A stretch of 64,000 nucleotides of DNA from Streptosporangium brasiliense (GTDB lineage: Bacteria > Actinomycetota > Actinomycetes > Streptosporangiales > Streptosporangiaceae). Below, piece by piece: positions 19,501 to 25,926 of this stretch (position 1 is the stretch's first letter; each line of letters begins with the position of its first letter). The position numbers and the translations under genes were made by a program. Location: positions 620,001 through 684,000 of the forward strand of contig NZ_JAUSRB010000002.1 in assembly GCF_030811595.1 (NCBI RefSeq). The letters run 5' to 3'. Below the pieces are notes generated by a model. That model searched no databases and was not told where the DNA came from. It saw nothing but the letters and a program-made list of their open reading frames with translations.

Positions 19501-22317
19501 CGACAGCACACCGGTGGCGGCGTTCAGGGTCAGCCCCGGCGGCAGACTCCCCGCACTGACCGACCACGTGTACGGCGCGGTGCCCCCGCCGACGGTCAGC
19601 GGGACGCTGTAGCCGACGCCTGCCTCCCCGCCCGGCGGCGCGGGGAAGGTGAACGACGGCTGCGGCGCGATGACCAGGGTGACCGCCCGGGTGGTGCTCA
19701 CGTTGCCGGCGTCGACCACCCGGGCGGTGAAGGAGTAGGTGCCCGCCGCGGTCGGGGTGCCCGACAGCACACCGGTGGCGGCGTTCAGGGTCAGCCCCGG
19801 CGGCAGACTCCCCGCACTGACCGACCACGTGTACGGCGCGGTGCCCCCGCCGACGGTCAGCGGGACGCTGTAGGCGACGCCCGCCTCCCCGCCCGGCGGC
19901 GCGGGGAAGGTGAAGGCGGGCGGAGAGTTGGGGGTGGCGGCGGCCGAGCGCTCGGACGGCTGGCCGGGTCCGGCCGCGTTCACGGCGGCCACGGTGAAGG
20001 TGTAGGCGGTCCCCGGGGTCAGGCCGGTGACGGTCTGGGTGGTCGCGGTGCCGAACGTCTGGGTGGGCTGGGCGACGCCGTCGACGTAGGGGGTCACGAC
20101 GTAGCCCGTGATGGCGCTGCCGTTGCTCGCCGGGGCCGTCCAGGTGAGAGTGGCGGAGGAGGTCCCCGCGGTGAGCGCGGTGATGGTGGGCCGACCTGGG
20201 ACGTCGTAGGGGACGACCGCGTTGGAGGCCGGGCTGGCCGATCCGGTGCCGACCGAGTTCACCGCGGCGACGGTGAAGGTGTAGGACGCGCCCGCGGTCA
20301 GCCCGGTCAGCGTCCGGGTGGTGGCCGAGGCGTTGAAGGTCACCGGGGTCTGCGCCACGCCGCCCAGGTAGGGGGTGACGACGTAGCCGGTGATGGCGCC
20401 GCCGTTGTTGGCCGGCGCCGTCCAGCTCACCGTCGCGCTGGTCACCCCCGCCACGGCCGTGGGCGCGGCGGGCGCCGAGGGGCTGGCGACGTAGGTGTAG
20501 GCGGCCGAGGCGTCCAGGCCCTGGGTGACGACGTTGATGTTCACCGTGGCGTTGGCGGCCCTGGAGGGCATGGAGGGGATGGTCAGCGTGCCGTTGGCGT
20601 TGACCGTGAAGCAGCCGCTGGTGGCCCCGGACGCGCAGGGCGGCAGGACGACGGGAGTGCCCGCCTCCTGCTGGGCGGTGGTGCCGATCTCGATGGCGGT
20701 GGCGTTGGAGATGTTCGTGCCGCTCACGGTCACGGTGTTGCCACCGCCGATCGAGCCGAGCGCCGGGCTGACGGTGATGCCGGTCGGCGCCGACGGGAGG
20801 GTGCCCGCGGTCGTCGACGACGAGTAGCCGGGGTTGGCGTCGACCGAGGACGCCGTGGCCACGGTCGTGCTCTGGATCAGCGCCGGCGTGACGCCGCTAC
20901 CGGTGACGATGCCCACCACGGTGAGCGCCGGCAGCGTCGCCCCGGCCGCGAACGGGCCGTTGCCGTTGGTGCAGGTTATGGATCTCCCGGACGGCGCGGC
21001 GCAGACCCATCCCGTCCCGTACGCGCCCACGGGCACCGTGCCGGACGGCAGGGTCTGGGTGATCGAGATCGGTGAGGCCTCGGCGAGGCCCGCGGCGACG
21101 CCCGCGGCGACGGAGTAGGTCACGGGGTCGCCCGCCTGCAGCGTCGTGGCGTTGTAGCTGGTCTGCGCGACCGTCAGCTCGGGGACGGCGCTGATCGTGG
21201 AGACCGTGGCCTCGTCGATCTCGTGGAAGTCGGTCACGCTCCCGGTGGAGGCCACCCAGCCGAACGCGAGCTGCCGGGGGATGCCGCTGGAGTTCAGCCA
21301 GCTCGCCGGGTAGAGGCCGGAGGTGACCGAGGGCAGCGTGCCGGTCAGCGTCCTGGTCGCGCCGCCCACCAGGGTGACCAGGACGCGGTAGCTGTTGGCC
21401 GGCACCGACATGCCGGCGGCGGTGGTGAGGACCGAGCCGGTGGGGTTGATGCCCACCTGGACCGGGACCGCCGTACGGCTGCTCGCCCGCAGGGCGAGGG
21501 CGCTGGAGCTCGTCGAGGTGGCCGTGCTGTTGATCGCGCAGTATCCGACGGTGCCGTTGCCCGGCCCGCGGACCAGGACCTGGCCGGGCACCCGGACGCT
21601 GCCCGTCCCGATGTAGGCGGGGTTCGTGCAGCCGCTCCCCTGGTAGGTGCTGTTGCTGAAGTTCCCGTAGACGTCGAGGCCGATGCCGAGGTAGCCGTAG
21701 GCCAGGCCGGACAGGCTGCTGGTGGCGGAGTAGCCCAGCGCGCCGCCCAGCTGGCCGATGTTGGCCGGGGACTGCGGGTTGGCCGGATCGACCGCCGCCA
21801 GCACGAAGGTGATGCCGTCGGCCCCGCCGCCGCCGTACTGGTAGGTGTTGAACGCCACGTCGAGCCCCTGCGAGGTGGGCACGCTGGCGGCGCTGAAGAC
21901 CCCGCCCGCCTTGCTGGTGGTCGCGTTCGTCAGGCGCAGCTTCCCGGAGCCCGCGCTGTCGGTGCTGGTGGTGCAGCTGCGCAGGACGCCGGTGCTGCTG
22001 TTGCCGGAGGCGGTCAGGCACGCGAAGTTGGTCGTGCCCGTGCCGCTCGGCAGCGCGGGCAGCACCACGCTGCCGGTCCCGCCGGCCGTGTTGTTGTGGA
22101 AGGGCTGGTTGAACAGGACCGTGCCGGCCGCCGACGCGGCCGTCGGCGCCAGCGTGGTGGACGTGCCGGTCAGCGCCGAGCCGGTCATGGCCAGGACGAG
22201 GATCCGGGCGATCGACCTTCTGTACCGGCCGTACCCGCCGTACCGGCGCGCCCGGGTGCCCGCGGCGAGGCGGCCGCGCCGTCCGGGCCGCGTACCCGCG
22301 CGGACGGCCCCGTTCAT
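10567..22317 (-). CDS. Giant secreted modular protein: lectin-like, TIG, Fn3, putative-Ig and about 21 DUF11-type repeats
   Basis: At 3916 residues this is the largest gene of the window. In order: a basic lead and signal (hydrophobic core about 36-50, cleavage near ASAAG at 61-65); an L-type lectin-like domain (about 66-372; ADGITFVLAA, LGIGLDVYGNFSN, FHEID); one diverged DUF11-like unit (about 378-505); a TIG/IPT domain (about 509-606); and two fibronectin III domains (about 612-794). Then three 87-residue putative-Ig repeats (about 798-1058; PPGLTLNAATGVLSGTP) are followed by about 21 DUF11-type repeats of about 130 residues (about 1059-3787). Each has a GVLDDAVYNGD core, an LTWTGDLAVG strand and a Cys pair (TCPAG...C). 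The last 130 residues form a different beta-domain. No LPXTG, membrane helix or cell-wall module ends the protein, so it is either released or held by a partner such as the small DUF11 protein. Ribosome site AGGGG lies beside strong palindromes. Function unknown; adhesion or glycan binding is an inference from the lectin-like domain. Confidence 0.9.
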   Translation of the reverse strand: MNGAVRAGTRPGRRGRLAAGTRARRYGGYGRYRRSIARILVLAMTGSALTGTSTTLAPTAASAAGTVLFNQPFHNNTAGGTGSVVLPALPSGTGTTNFACLTASGNSSTGVLRSCTTSTDSAGSGKLRLTNATTSKAGGVFSAASVPTSQGLDVAFNTYQYGGGGADGITFVLAAVDPANPQSPANIGQLGGALGYSATSSLSGLAYGYLGIGLDVYGNFSNSTYQGSGCTNPAYIGTGSVRVPGQVLVRGPGNGTVGYCAINSTATSTSSSALALRASSRTAVPVQVGINPTGSVLTTAAGMSVPANSYRVLVTLVGGATRTLTGTLPSVTSGLYPASWLNSSGIPRQLAFGWVASTGSVTDFHEIDEATVSTISAVPELTVAQTSYNATTLQAGDPVTYSVAAGVAAGLAEASPISITQTLPSGTVPVGAYGTGWVCAAPSGRSITCTNGNGPFAAGATLPALTVVGIVTGSGVTPALIQSTTVATASSVDANPGYSSSTTAGTLPSAPTGITVSPALGSIGGGNTVTVSGTNISNATAIEIGTTAQQEAGTPVVLPPCASGATSGCFTVNANGTLTIPSMPSRAANATVNINVVTQGLDASAAYTYVASPSAPAAPTAVAGVTSATVSWTAPANNGGAITGYVVTPYLGGVAQTPVTFNASATTRTLTGLTAGASYTFTVAAVNSVGTGSASPASNAVVPYDVPGRPTITALTAGTSSATLTWTAPASNGSAITGYVVTPYVDGVAQPTQTFGTATTQTVTGLTPGTAYTFTVAAVNAAGPGQPSERSAAATPNSPPAFTFPAPPGGEAGVAYSVPLTVGGGTAPYTWSVSAGSLPPGLTLNAATGVLSGTPTAAGTYSFTARVVDAGNVSTTRAVTLVIAPQPSFTFPAPPGGEAGVGYSVPLTVGGGTAPYTWSVSAGSLPPGLTLNAATGVLSGTPTAAGTYSFTARVVDARDQSDTEAVSLTIVAQPSFTFPAPPAAQAGVAYSVPLTVGGGVGPYTWSVSAGSLPPGLTLNAATGVLSGTPTTVGSHPVTFQVVDANGQSAARSVTLVVTVGPLVIVKTAGTSSAVAGGTVGYTITVDNTGPSAFTGVTVNDALAGVLDDAVYNGDATATTGSLSFAGQTLTWTGDVAAGATVTITYSVTVNSPDTGNKVLANVVTSPTVGSTCPAGGADSRCSATVTVAGLSIVKTADVTTATPGGTVRFTVTATNNGQTAYTGATFADPLADVLDDAVYNGNATATSGALSSAGSTLTWTGNLAVGASTTVTYTVTVRNPDPGDRSLTGTVLSGTPGSTCPPGNPGPQCAATVTVLVPALAITSSADVTTTTPGSVVRYTFTAANTGQTPYTATGFTASLAGVLDDATFNGTPAATSGSAVLNPDGTVTWTGDLALGETVTVTGSVTVRDPDPGDRTLRTSIVSTAPGNTCPPGNQAPACSTSVSVLVPRLTVAKAADTSTTTPGSVVRYTIAVTNSGQTPYTAATVTDALAGVLDDATYNADAAATSGSAGVTGSTLTWTGDLAVGASAAITYSVTVRDPDPGDRTLANLVTSPAAGGNCPAGSADPGCATAVTVLVPQLTITTATDASTTVPGDVVPYTVTLANTGQTPYTGVSARFDITDLLDDATYNGDLTTDAGSLSLAPDGTIIWTGDIAVGATVTITGSVTVNGTVTGDKVLRTSITSAAPGGTCPVIGATSPGCFTVVTVLVPALTITDAVDAQTVTPGGTVTHTITVVNTGETPYTDAQVTQSLARVLDDAAYNGDAAATTGSAGVTGSTLTWTGDLAVGASATITYSVTVRDPDPGDRRLDTVAVSSAQGSNCPAGSADTRCATSVAVLVPELTVVAGADASTAAPGSTVRYTVTVTDSGQTPYAGAAVTDLLAGVLDDAVYNGDATTTTGSVSFAGTDLSWTGDLAVGASATITYSVTVRDPDPGDALLASTAVSAARGSNCQAGSTDPRCAVSVPVARLVLEQSYAQTSAAPGSVVRLNATFTNTGQVPYTGIRVFSATAGTVDDAIPNGDQVAGSGTLVLDATRITWTGNIPVGGVVTITGTLTVKNPPTGDRVLTGTLVSDAPGNTCPAGGSDPRCTAHLDVLVPALTITKAADTGTTVQGGTVGYTVTATNSGQLPYTGASFTDALAGVLDDAVYNGDATATTGSVSFAGTDLSWSGDLAVGASATITYTVTVRDPDPGDRNLAGTISSPTTGGNCAPASGDPRCTGNVIVLVPALTITKGVSPTSAVPGSTITYTITAANIGQLPYTGASFTEALAGVLDDAVYNGDATATTGSVSFAGTDLSWSGDLAVGASATITYTVTVDNPVTGDRDLASTVTSTTPGTTCPAGGDDPRCAARVPVTQATTLTFDKSADTRSAAQGQVVTYTITISNSGLTPYTGAAFTDELAGVLDDAAYNGDATAGTGLVTVVGPLLSWTGNVPADGSTTVTYSVTAGSPGAGDDILTNTLVSASPGGNCAVGSDDPRCTATVTVARLSIATTADAPTVRPGDVVHYTTVMSNTGQTPYNGISVLFNGVDGLDDAVPNGDQAATSGSLSLGLDGLTWTGNIPVGGSVTLTGSVTVNNPDQGDRVIPLTAVATAQGSSCPVATAPGCTVVVNVLVPELTVTKAADRSAAVPGGPVAYTVTVANTGQTPYTGATVTDSLAGVLDDAVYNGDATATTGSISFAGQILTWTGDLAVGASATVAYTVTAEAPSAGDKLLTNSAVSAEAGSTCPPASGNTACSARVVLLTPALTIVKTADRASTTPGGTVTYTVRATNTGQVPFAAATFADALAGVLDDAVYNGDATATTGSVSFAGQTLTWTGGLAPGQGATVTYTVTAAAPGAGDQRLTSAVTSTTAGTTCPAGGSDPRCSNEVLISRITITTSADAATAVPAGVVGYTVTVANTGQTPYSDAVVDGLLAGVFDDATYNGDGTASAGNLTFVPGSGQARWQGPLAVGQTVTVTFSATVRNPDPGDKALTAVLTSDTPGTNCPAGSTDPACGATVTVLTPVLSVSKSADRTTVTPGGTVTYTVTVANTGQTPYTGATVTDRLTRVLPDAVYNGDATATTGTVTFAGSDLTWTGDLAVGAGATITYSVTTRDPDPGDKRIVNRVVSDTLGSTCPSTGSAPACTTLVTVLVPALRIVKVADTVTATPGETVGYTITVTNTGQTPYTGASVTDALAGVLDDAAYGGDAAATTGTVTFAGTDLTWTGDLAVGESATIDYSVTVDIPDTGDRRLTGTATSGASGSTCPAGTTDPACAPTVTVLIPGLAVSTVADRATTTPGGTVRHTVTIANTGQTVYNGISVSDVLAGVLDDAAYGGDAVATTGVLVYAEPVLTWTGDLAVGATVTVTYTVTADDPDTGDRVMTDAVASSAPGSTCPVGSTDPACSVTVTVLIPALDIVKTAGTPTTTPGGTVGYTITITNTGQTPYTGVSVTDALEGLLDDAAYGGDAVATTGVLAYAEPALTWTGDLAVGASATITYSVTVNAAVTGDKVLGNAVTSDAPGSTCPAGGTAPACATLVRLLVPELTVTKTADRGTVVAGGTVRYTVTATNTGETDQPGATITGLLAEVLDDAVYNGDATATTGTVTFTEPVLTWTGDLAVGATVTVTYSVTVAYPVRGDKALTGTAVSTAPGSTCPAGGTGPRCTVTVTVLTPELSITKAADTSGDVVAGGTVHYTITATNTGEAPYDAAAFADSLAGVLDDAAYNGDATATTGTVVYAEPALTWTGALPVDASAVVTFSVTVADPATGDAELGNRVTSASTGSTCPAGGTDPRCSVVLPVTATSITIAGLSDGFTLTGLPDTTVRGEDVVTMTVVTNSVDGYTVTARATAAELVPARPGESARIPIASLRVREHGTSAFRSLSTTDPVLVYGQSLPSAPGGDGLSNDYEVDIPFVPSGRYTATIDYVVTAR
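10955..19141 (-). repeat. Tandem array of about 21 coding repeats of about 390 bp
   Basis: The array encodes the DUF11-type repeats. Period is 389-390 bp. Some neighbours are nearly identical at the DNA level: about 155 nt starting at 15389 and at 15778 differ at only two positions I could see. Others are diverged, so copies have different ages. Confidence 0.9.
19144..19926 (-). repeat. Three tandem 261-bp coding repeats (putative-Ig domains)
   Basis: Three 87-codon units lie in the giant gene. Blocks of more than 80 nt are identical in all three copies, starting near 19231, 19493 and 19753. Confidence 0.85.
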
Positions 22318-22329
22318 CGCCGCCCCTGT

Positions 22330-22353
22330 GAGCCGGGCGGCGCCGCCCGGCTC
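22330..22353. promoter_or_regulatory. 24-bp perfect palindrome next to giant gene ribosome site
   Basis: The palindrome is perfect with no spacer and centred on GGCGCC. Its edge is about 8 nt from the AGGGG ribosome site of the giant gene. A hairpin here could control translation initiation. Confidence 0.5.
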
Positions 22354-22355
22354 GG

Positions 22356-22401
22356 GCGGGTGGGAACGGTCATGGGCGCGCCCATGACCGTTCCCACCCG
22401 C
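22356..22401. promoter_or_regulatory. 46-bp perfect palindrome upstream of giant gene
   Basis: Both 23-bp arms are complementary without mismatch or spacer (centre 22378/22379). It lies 39 bp before the giant gene's start. It could be an operator, an attenuator hairpin or a recombination site. No T tract follows on the minus strand. Confidence 0.6.
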
Positions 22402-22911
22402 GGGTCCGTCACCTCGGCCGGGCCGGGGACGGGGACAGCGATGGACAAAGGAACGCCAATCCCTTGATTGCTCATGACGGTGACGGCTCTCCGCCCGCGG
22501 GGTCCTCGCGGACAGGGCACCGCGGTGGCCTGCGGACCCCGGGGCGTCCGCCGGTGCCGACCGGCCGGGTGTGACGACGGCCCGGCCCGGCCCGTCTCGG
22601 TGAGGGCCGCGTGCTCGGCGGGAGCCGGCGGAGGCAGGGAGCGCCCTCGACGGGCGCTGGGGAGCGGGTGGGGATCAGCCCGTCGGACCGGCCGCCGTGA
22701 CCACGGGCGCGCCTACGGGCACGGGCCGTCTGGAAAGCGCCCGCCGAACTGTGCAGGATGCCAGCATTCGTCCCTCATCCGTTCGCCAGCGGCGTCCCTG
22801 GAAGGGAGCCTCGTCTCTGTCCGCCGGTGGCGTCCTCGGAAGGATCTCCACCGTGATCACTCAGAGTTTCCGATCAGCCACTTTGCGTGTCAACGAAGGA
22901 GAAAAGTCGGC

Positions 22912-23127
22912 GTGGCGCAGGATGGGGACACGCCGGCGGCCACGGCTCATGCGGCGGTGACAGCGGTGCCACCACGGCGGCAGCGGGACATTGCACACTC
23001 AACCCACCCGAACGGCGCCGTTCCACGGCTGCCCACCAAAGGGGGCACGGCCGCGGGTGCCCGGGTACGGCGGGGCGGCCGTGGCCGTCGTCCGGCCCGG
23101 CCGTCCCACACCTTGACCGAGCGATGA
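22912..23127 (+). CDS. Candidate small protein, 71 residues, no recognised family
   Basis: GTG 22912 is preceded by a good GAAGGAG ribosome site (10 nt) and an AT-richer stretch. The frame ends at TGA 23127. The product begins MAQDGDTPAATAHAAV, is Arg/Gly-rich towards the end and has no Cys, signal or membrane segment. It would run opposite to both flanking genes. Composition alone does not prove coding. Confidence 0.25.
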   Translation: MAQDGDTPAATAHAAVTAVPPRRQRDIAHSTHPNGAVPRLPTKGGTAAGARVRRGGRGRRPARPSHTLTER

Positions 23128-23142
23128 ACTCCAGCCACCCTG

Positions 23143-23170
23143 CCCTCGCCCGGCGCGTGCCGGGCGAGGG
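23143..23170. terminator. Terminator after glmM
   Basis: Perfect 12-bp arms with a 4-nt loop, 12 nt beyond the glmM stop. No T tract, as is common in high-GC actinobacteria. Confidence 0.7.
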
Positions 23171-23182
23171 TCACGGGCGTGT

Positions 23183-24538
23183 TCAGACGCAGGCCGTACG
23201 GACGACGTCCGCCAGACGGCCCGCCATCAGCTCGGCCTGCTCGGCCGAGGCGGCCTCGACCATGACGCGGATCATCGGCTCGGTGCCGCTCGGGCGGATC
23301 AGCACCCGGCCGGTCTCCCCCAGCTCCGACTCCGCCGCCGCGACCGCGGCCGACAGCTCCGGAACCGAGGCCTTCGCCCGGTCCACGTCCTTGACGTTGA
23401 TCAGGATCTGCGGCAACCGGGTCATCACCGACGCCAGCTCCGCCAGCGACCGGCCCTCACGCGCCATGACCGCCAGCAGTTGGAGCGAGGTCAGCAGACC
23501 GTCTCCGGTGGTGGCGTGGTCGAGCATGAGGACGTGACCGGACTGCTCCCCGCCGAGGTTGTAGCTGCCGGCCTTCATGGCCTCCAGCACGTAACGGTCG
23601 CCCACGGCGGTCTCGACCACGTCGATGCCCGCGTTCTTCATCGCGAGCTTGAAGCCCAGGTTGGACATGACCGTGGCGACCACGGTGTCTCCCGCCAGCT
23701 CCCCCCGGGCGTGCATCGCCAGGGCGAGCACGGCCATGATCTGGTCGCCGTCGACGACCTCGCCGGTGTGCGAGACCGCCAGGCAGCGGTCGGCGTCGCC
23801 GTCGTAGGCGATCCCGACGTCCGCGTTGCGGGAGACGACGACCTGCTGGAGCTTGTCCAGGTGGGTGGAGCCCACCCCGGCGTTGATGTTGAGGCCGTCG
23901 GGGCGCGCCCCGATGGTCTCCACCGTCGCGCCGGCCCTGCGCAGCGCCTCGGGGGCCACCGTGTGGGCGGCGCCGTGGGCGCAGTCGAGGACCACGTTCA
24001 GGCCGGTCAGGTCACCGGAGAGCGTGGACAGCACGTGGGACACGTAACGGTCGGCTTCGCCGTGCGCGTCGCGCACGCGGCCGACCGAAGCGCCGACAGG
24101 GCGCTCCCACTTCTCACCGAGCCGCTGCTCGATCTCGTTCTCCACCGCGTCGGGCAGCTTGTAGCCGCCGCGGGTGAGGAACTTGATCCCGTTGTCCGGG
24201 GCGGGGTTGTGGGAGGCGGAGATCATCACGCCCATGTCGGCTCCAAGAGCCGTGGTGAGGTATGCGACCGCCGGGGTGGGCAGCACGCCGAGCCGGAGAA
24301 CATCCACGCCAGACGACGCAAGGCCGGCGACCACAGCGGCCTCCAGGAATTCTCCTGAAGCCCGCGGGTCCCGGCCCACGACGGCGACGGGGCGGCTGTG
24401 CCGCCCGGCGCTGGCATTGAACGCCCCGGCATCGCCGAGGACATGAGCCGCGGCCACGGACAGGTCCATGGCGAGCTCGGCCGTGAGGTCGCTCCCCGCG
24501 ACCCCACGTACCCCGTCGGTGCCGAAAAGGCGCCCCAA
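23183..24538 (-). CDS. glmM: Phosphoglucosamine mutase
   Basis: The 451-residue enzyme converts glucosamine-6-phosphate to glucosamine-1-phosphate for UDP-GlcNAc synthesis. The active-site phosphoserine loop is [15 protein letters not shown], the metal loop is YDGDADRC and the phosphate-binding loop is [13 protein letters not shown]. The family starts [12 protein letters not shown]. Here the codon before GRLFG is TTG, and the upstream Val codon is GTT, so a TTG start at 24538 fits best. It lies one base after the rpsI stop (TAAG-TTG), implying coupling to rpsI. Confidence 0.93.
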   Translation of the reverse strand: MGRLFGTDGVRGVAGSDLTAELAMDLSVAAAHVLGDAGAFNASAGRHSRPVAVVGRDPRASGEFLEAAVVAGLASSGVDVLRLGVLPTPAVAYLTTALGADMGVMISASHNPAPDNGIKFLTRGGYKLPDAVENEIEQRLGEKWERPVGASVGRVRDAHGEADRYVSHVLSTLSGDLTGLNVVLDCAHGAAHTVAPEALRRAGATVETIGARPDGLNINAGVGSTHLDKLQQVVVSRNADVGIAYDGDADRCLAVSHTGEVVDGDQIMAVLALAMHARGELAGDTVVATVMSNLGFKLAMKNAGIDVVETAVGDRYVLEAMKAGSYNLGGEQSGHVLMLDHATTGDGLLTSLQLLAVMAREGRSLAELASVMTRLPQILINVKDVDRAKASVPELSAAVAAAESELGETGRVLIRPSGTEPMIRVMVEAASAEQAELMAGRLADVVRTACV

Positions 24539-24539
24539 C

Positions 24540-25058
24540 TTAACGCTTGCTGTACTGCGGAGCCTTGCGGGCCTTCTTGAGACCGTACTTCTTGCGCTCG
24601 GTGGCGCGGGCGTCACGGGTCAGGAAGCCGGCCTTCTTCAGCGGAGGACGGTTGACCTCGACGTCCAGGATGGCCAGCGCGCGGGCGAGGCCCATGCGCA
24701 GGGCACCGGCCTGGCCGGTCACGCCGCCGCCGCTGATGCGGGCGATGACGTCGAACTGGTCCTCGGCGCCGAGCACCACGAAGGGCTCGTTGACGATCTG
24801 CTGGTGGACCTTGTTCGGGAAGTAGCCGTCAAGCGGGCGGCCGTTGATCGTCCACTTGCCGGTGCCCGGCACGATGCGGACGCGGGCGACGGACTCCTTA
24901 CGGCGACCCGTGCCGTAGGAGTTGCCCGTGGTGATGGGCTTGCGGACGGCGGCCTCGCCGCTGACAGTGGACTCGGAGGTGTACTCGGAGGGGAACTCCT
25001 CCGGGGAGTACTCCTGCTCGGCCTCGATGGGCGTCTCGACACCGGTGGACTCAGCCAC
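24540..25058 (-). CDS. rpsI: 30S ribosomal protein S9 (uS9)
   Basis: The conserved core is [18 protein letters not shown]...[19 protein letters not shown] and the invariant tail ends QYSKR, which reaches the P-site tRNA. At 172 residues it has an acidic N-terminal extension of about 40 residues ([15 protein letters not shown]), as seen in other actinobacteria. It is co-transcribed after rplM (69-bp gap) and before glmM (1-bp gap). Confidence 0.97.
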   Translation of the reverse strand: MAESTGVETPIEAEQEYSPEEFPSEYTSESTVSGEAAVRKPITTGNSYGTGRRKESVARVRIVPGTGKWTINGRPLDGYFPNKVHQQIVNEPFVVLGAEDQFDVIARISGGGVTGQAGALRMGLARALAILDVEVNRPPLKKAGFLTRDARATERKKYGLKKARKAPQYSKR

Positions 25059-25127
25059 GGTTCTCCTCTTACTTTCCTACTCGGCGTCGGCCGTCGGCCA
25101 ACGCTGCTGGCGATAAGCAGCTAGCGA

Positions 25128-25571
25128 CTACTGGGCGATCTGGGTGAGCTCGAAGGGCACCGGCTGCTGAGCCTGGTGCGGGTGCTCAGAGCCGGCGTAG
25201 ACCTTGAGCTTCTTGATCATCTTCCGGCCGAGGGCGTTCTTGGGGAGCATGCCCTTGACGGCCTTCTCGACGGCGCGGTCGGGGCGCTTCTCCATGAGCT
25301 CGCCATAGGTCACCGAACGCAGACCACCGGGGTAGCCCGAGTGACGGTAGGCCTTCTTCTGCTCGAGCTTGTTGCCGGTCAGCGCAACCTTGTCGGCGTT
25401 GATGATGATGACGAAGTCACCGGTGTCGACGTGGTTGGCGAAGGTCGGCTTGTGCTTACCGCGAAGCAGGATCGCGACGTGGCTGGCCAGCCGGCCAAGC
25501 ACGATGTCGGTGGCGTCGATGATGTGCCACTGACGCTCGACTTCGGCAGGCTTGGGTGTGTACGTGCGCAC
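25128..25571 (-). CDS. rplM: 50S ribosomal protein L13 (uL13)
   Basis: The 147-residue protein has the standard length and starts [19 protein letters not shown] from GTG 25571. The L13 motif is [19 protein letters not shown]. The frame is open for 54 more codons upstream but similarity begins at this GTG. L13 is an early assembly protein of the large subunit. It is the first gene of rplM-rpsI-glmM. The divergent gap to the CAP gene (25572-25926) holds promoters for both directions. Confidence 0.97.
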   Translation of the reverse strand: MRTYTPKPAEVERQWHIIDATDIVLGRLASHVAILLRGKHKPTFANHVDTGDFVIIINADKVALTGNKLEQKKAYRHSGYPGGLRSVTYGELMEKRPDRAVEKAVKGMLPKNALGRKMIKKLKVYAGSEHPHQAQQPVPFELTQIAQ

Positions 25572-25926
25572 GGTCGTATGCCTTCTTTGCTCGCGTCTTC
25601 GGCGCTGTCGGAACTGACAGCAACGTGGTCGGTAGGTGCGGGCACACGACAGCCCGGACCTCCCGTCTCCCTGAAGGGAGATGACGCCGGACGCGCCGCG
25701 TATCGGTCTGCTGAGGGAGACCAATTCGCACACAACGAACTAGCAGGATACCGGCGCGGACGAGCATGGGTCAAAAAGACGCGACTCTTAGCCGGTGTCC
25801 CTGGGCAGTCTACCGGCGACAGGGGACTGGTCGGGAACGGCACACTCGGCCCGCACAGAACGGTTCCGACACTTTCTCGACATTCTCTTCTTCCTCAAAG
25901 CAAACATCTCTATCTTTGACAGCGGT
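25572..25926. other. 355-bp divergent intergenic region rplM / CAP-domain gene
   Basis: There is no gene. The right part (25860-25925) is clearly AT-richer than its surroundings, as expected for a promoter. A TATCTT box (25911-25916) lies 10 nt before the CAP start. No named leader RNA was recognised on the rplM side. Confidence 0.5.

Larger units (their letters stand above)
22314..22475 (-). other. Possible 53-codon upstream ORF coupled to the giant gene
   Basis: ATG 22475 has a GGAGAG about 10 nt upstream. The frame runs to a TGA that overlaps the giant gene's start (ATGA). Codon use in the first part (AAT, CAA, ATT, GTT, CCT, TTG) is unlike the genome and the frame crosses both palindromes, so it may be chance. 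Confidence 0.2.
22318..23182. other. 865-bp intergenic region between giant gene and glmM
   Basis: No convincing conserved gene is present. It holds two palindromes at the giant-gene end, a possible upstream ORF, a weak small-ORF candidate (22912-23127, plus) and the glmM terminator (23143-23170). The stretch 22850-22905 is lower in G+C than its surroundings, as promoters in this genome are. Confidence 0.6.

Noticed and set aside
10955..19926. CRISPR-like regular repeats
   Set aside because: The repeats are 390 or 261 bp, in frame, and encode beta-domains; no short repeat-spacer pattern is present.
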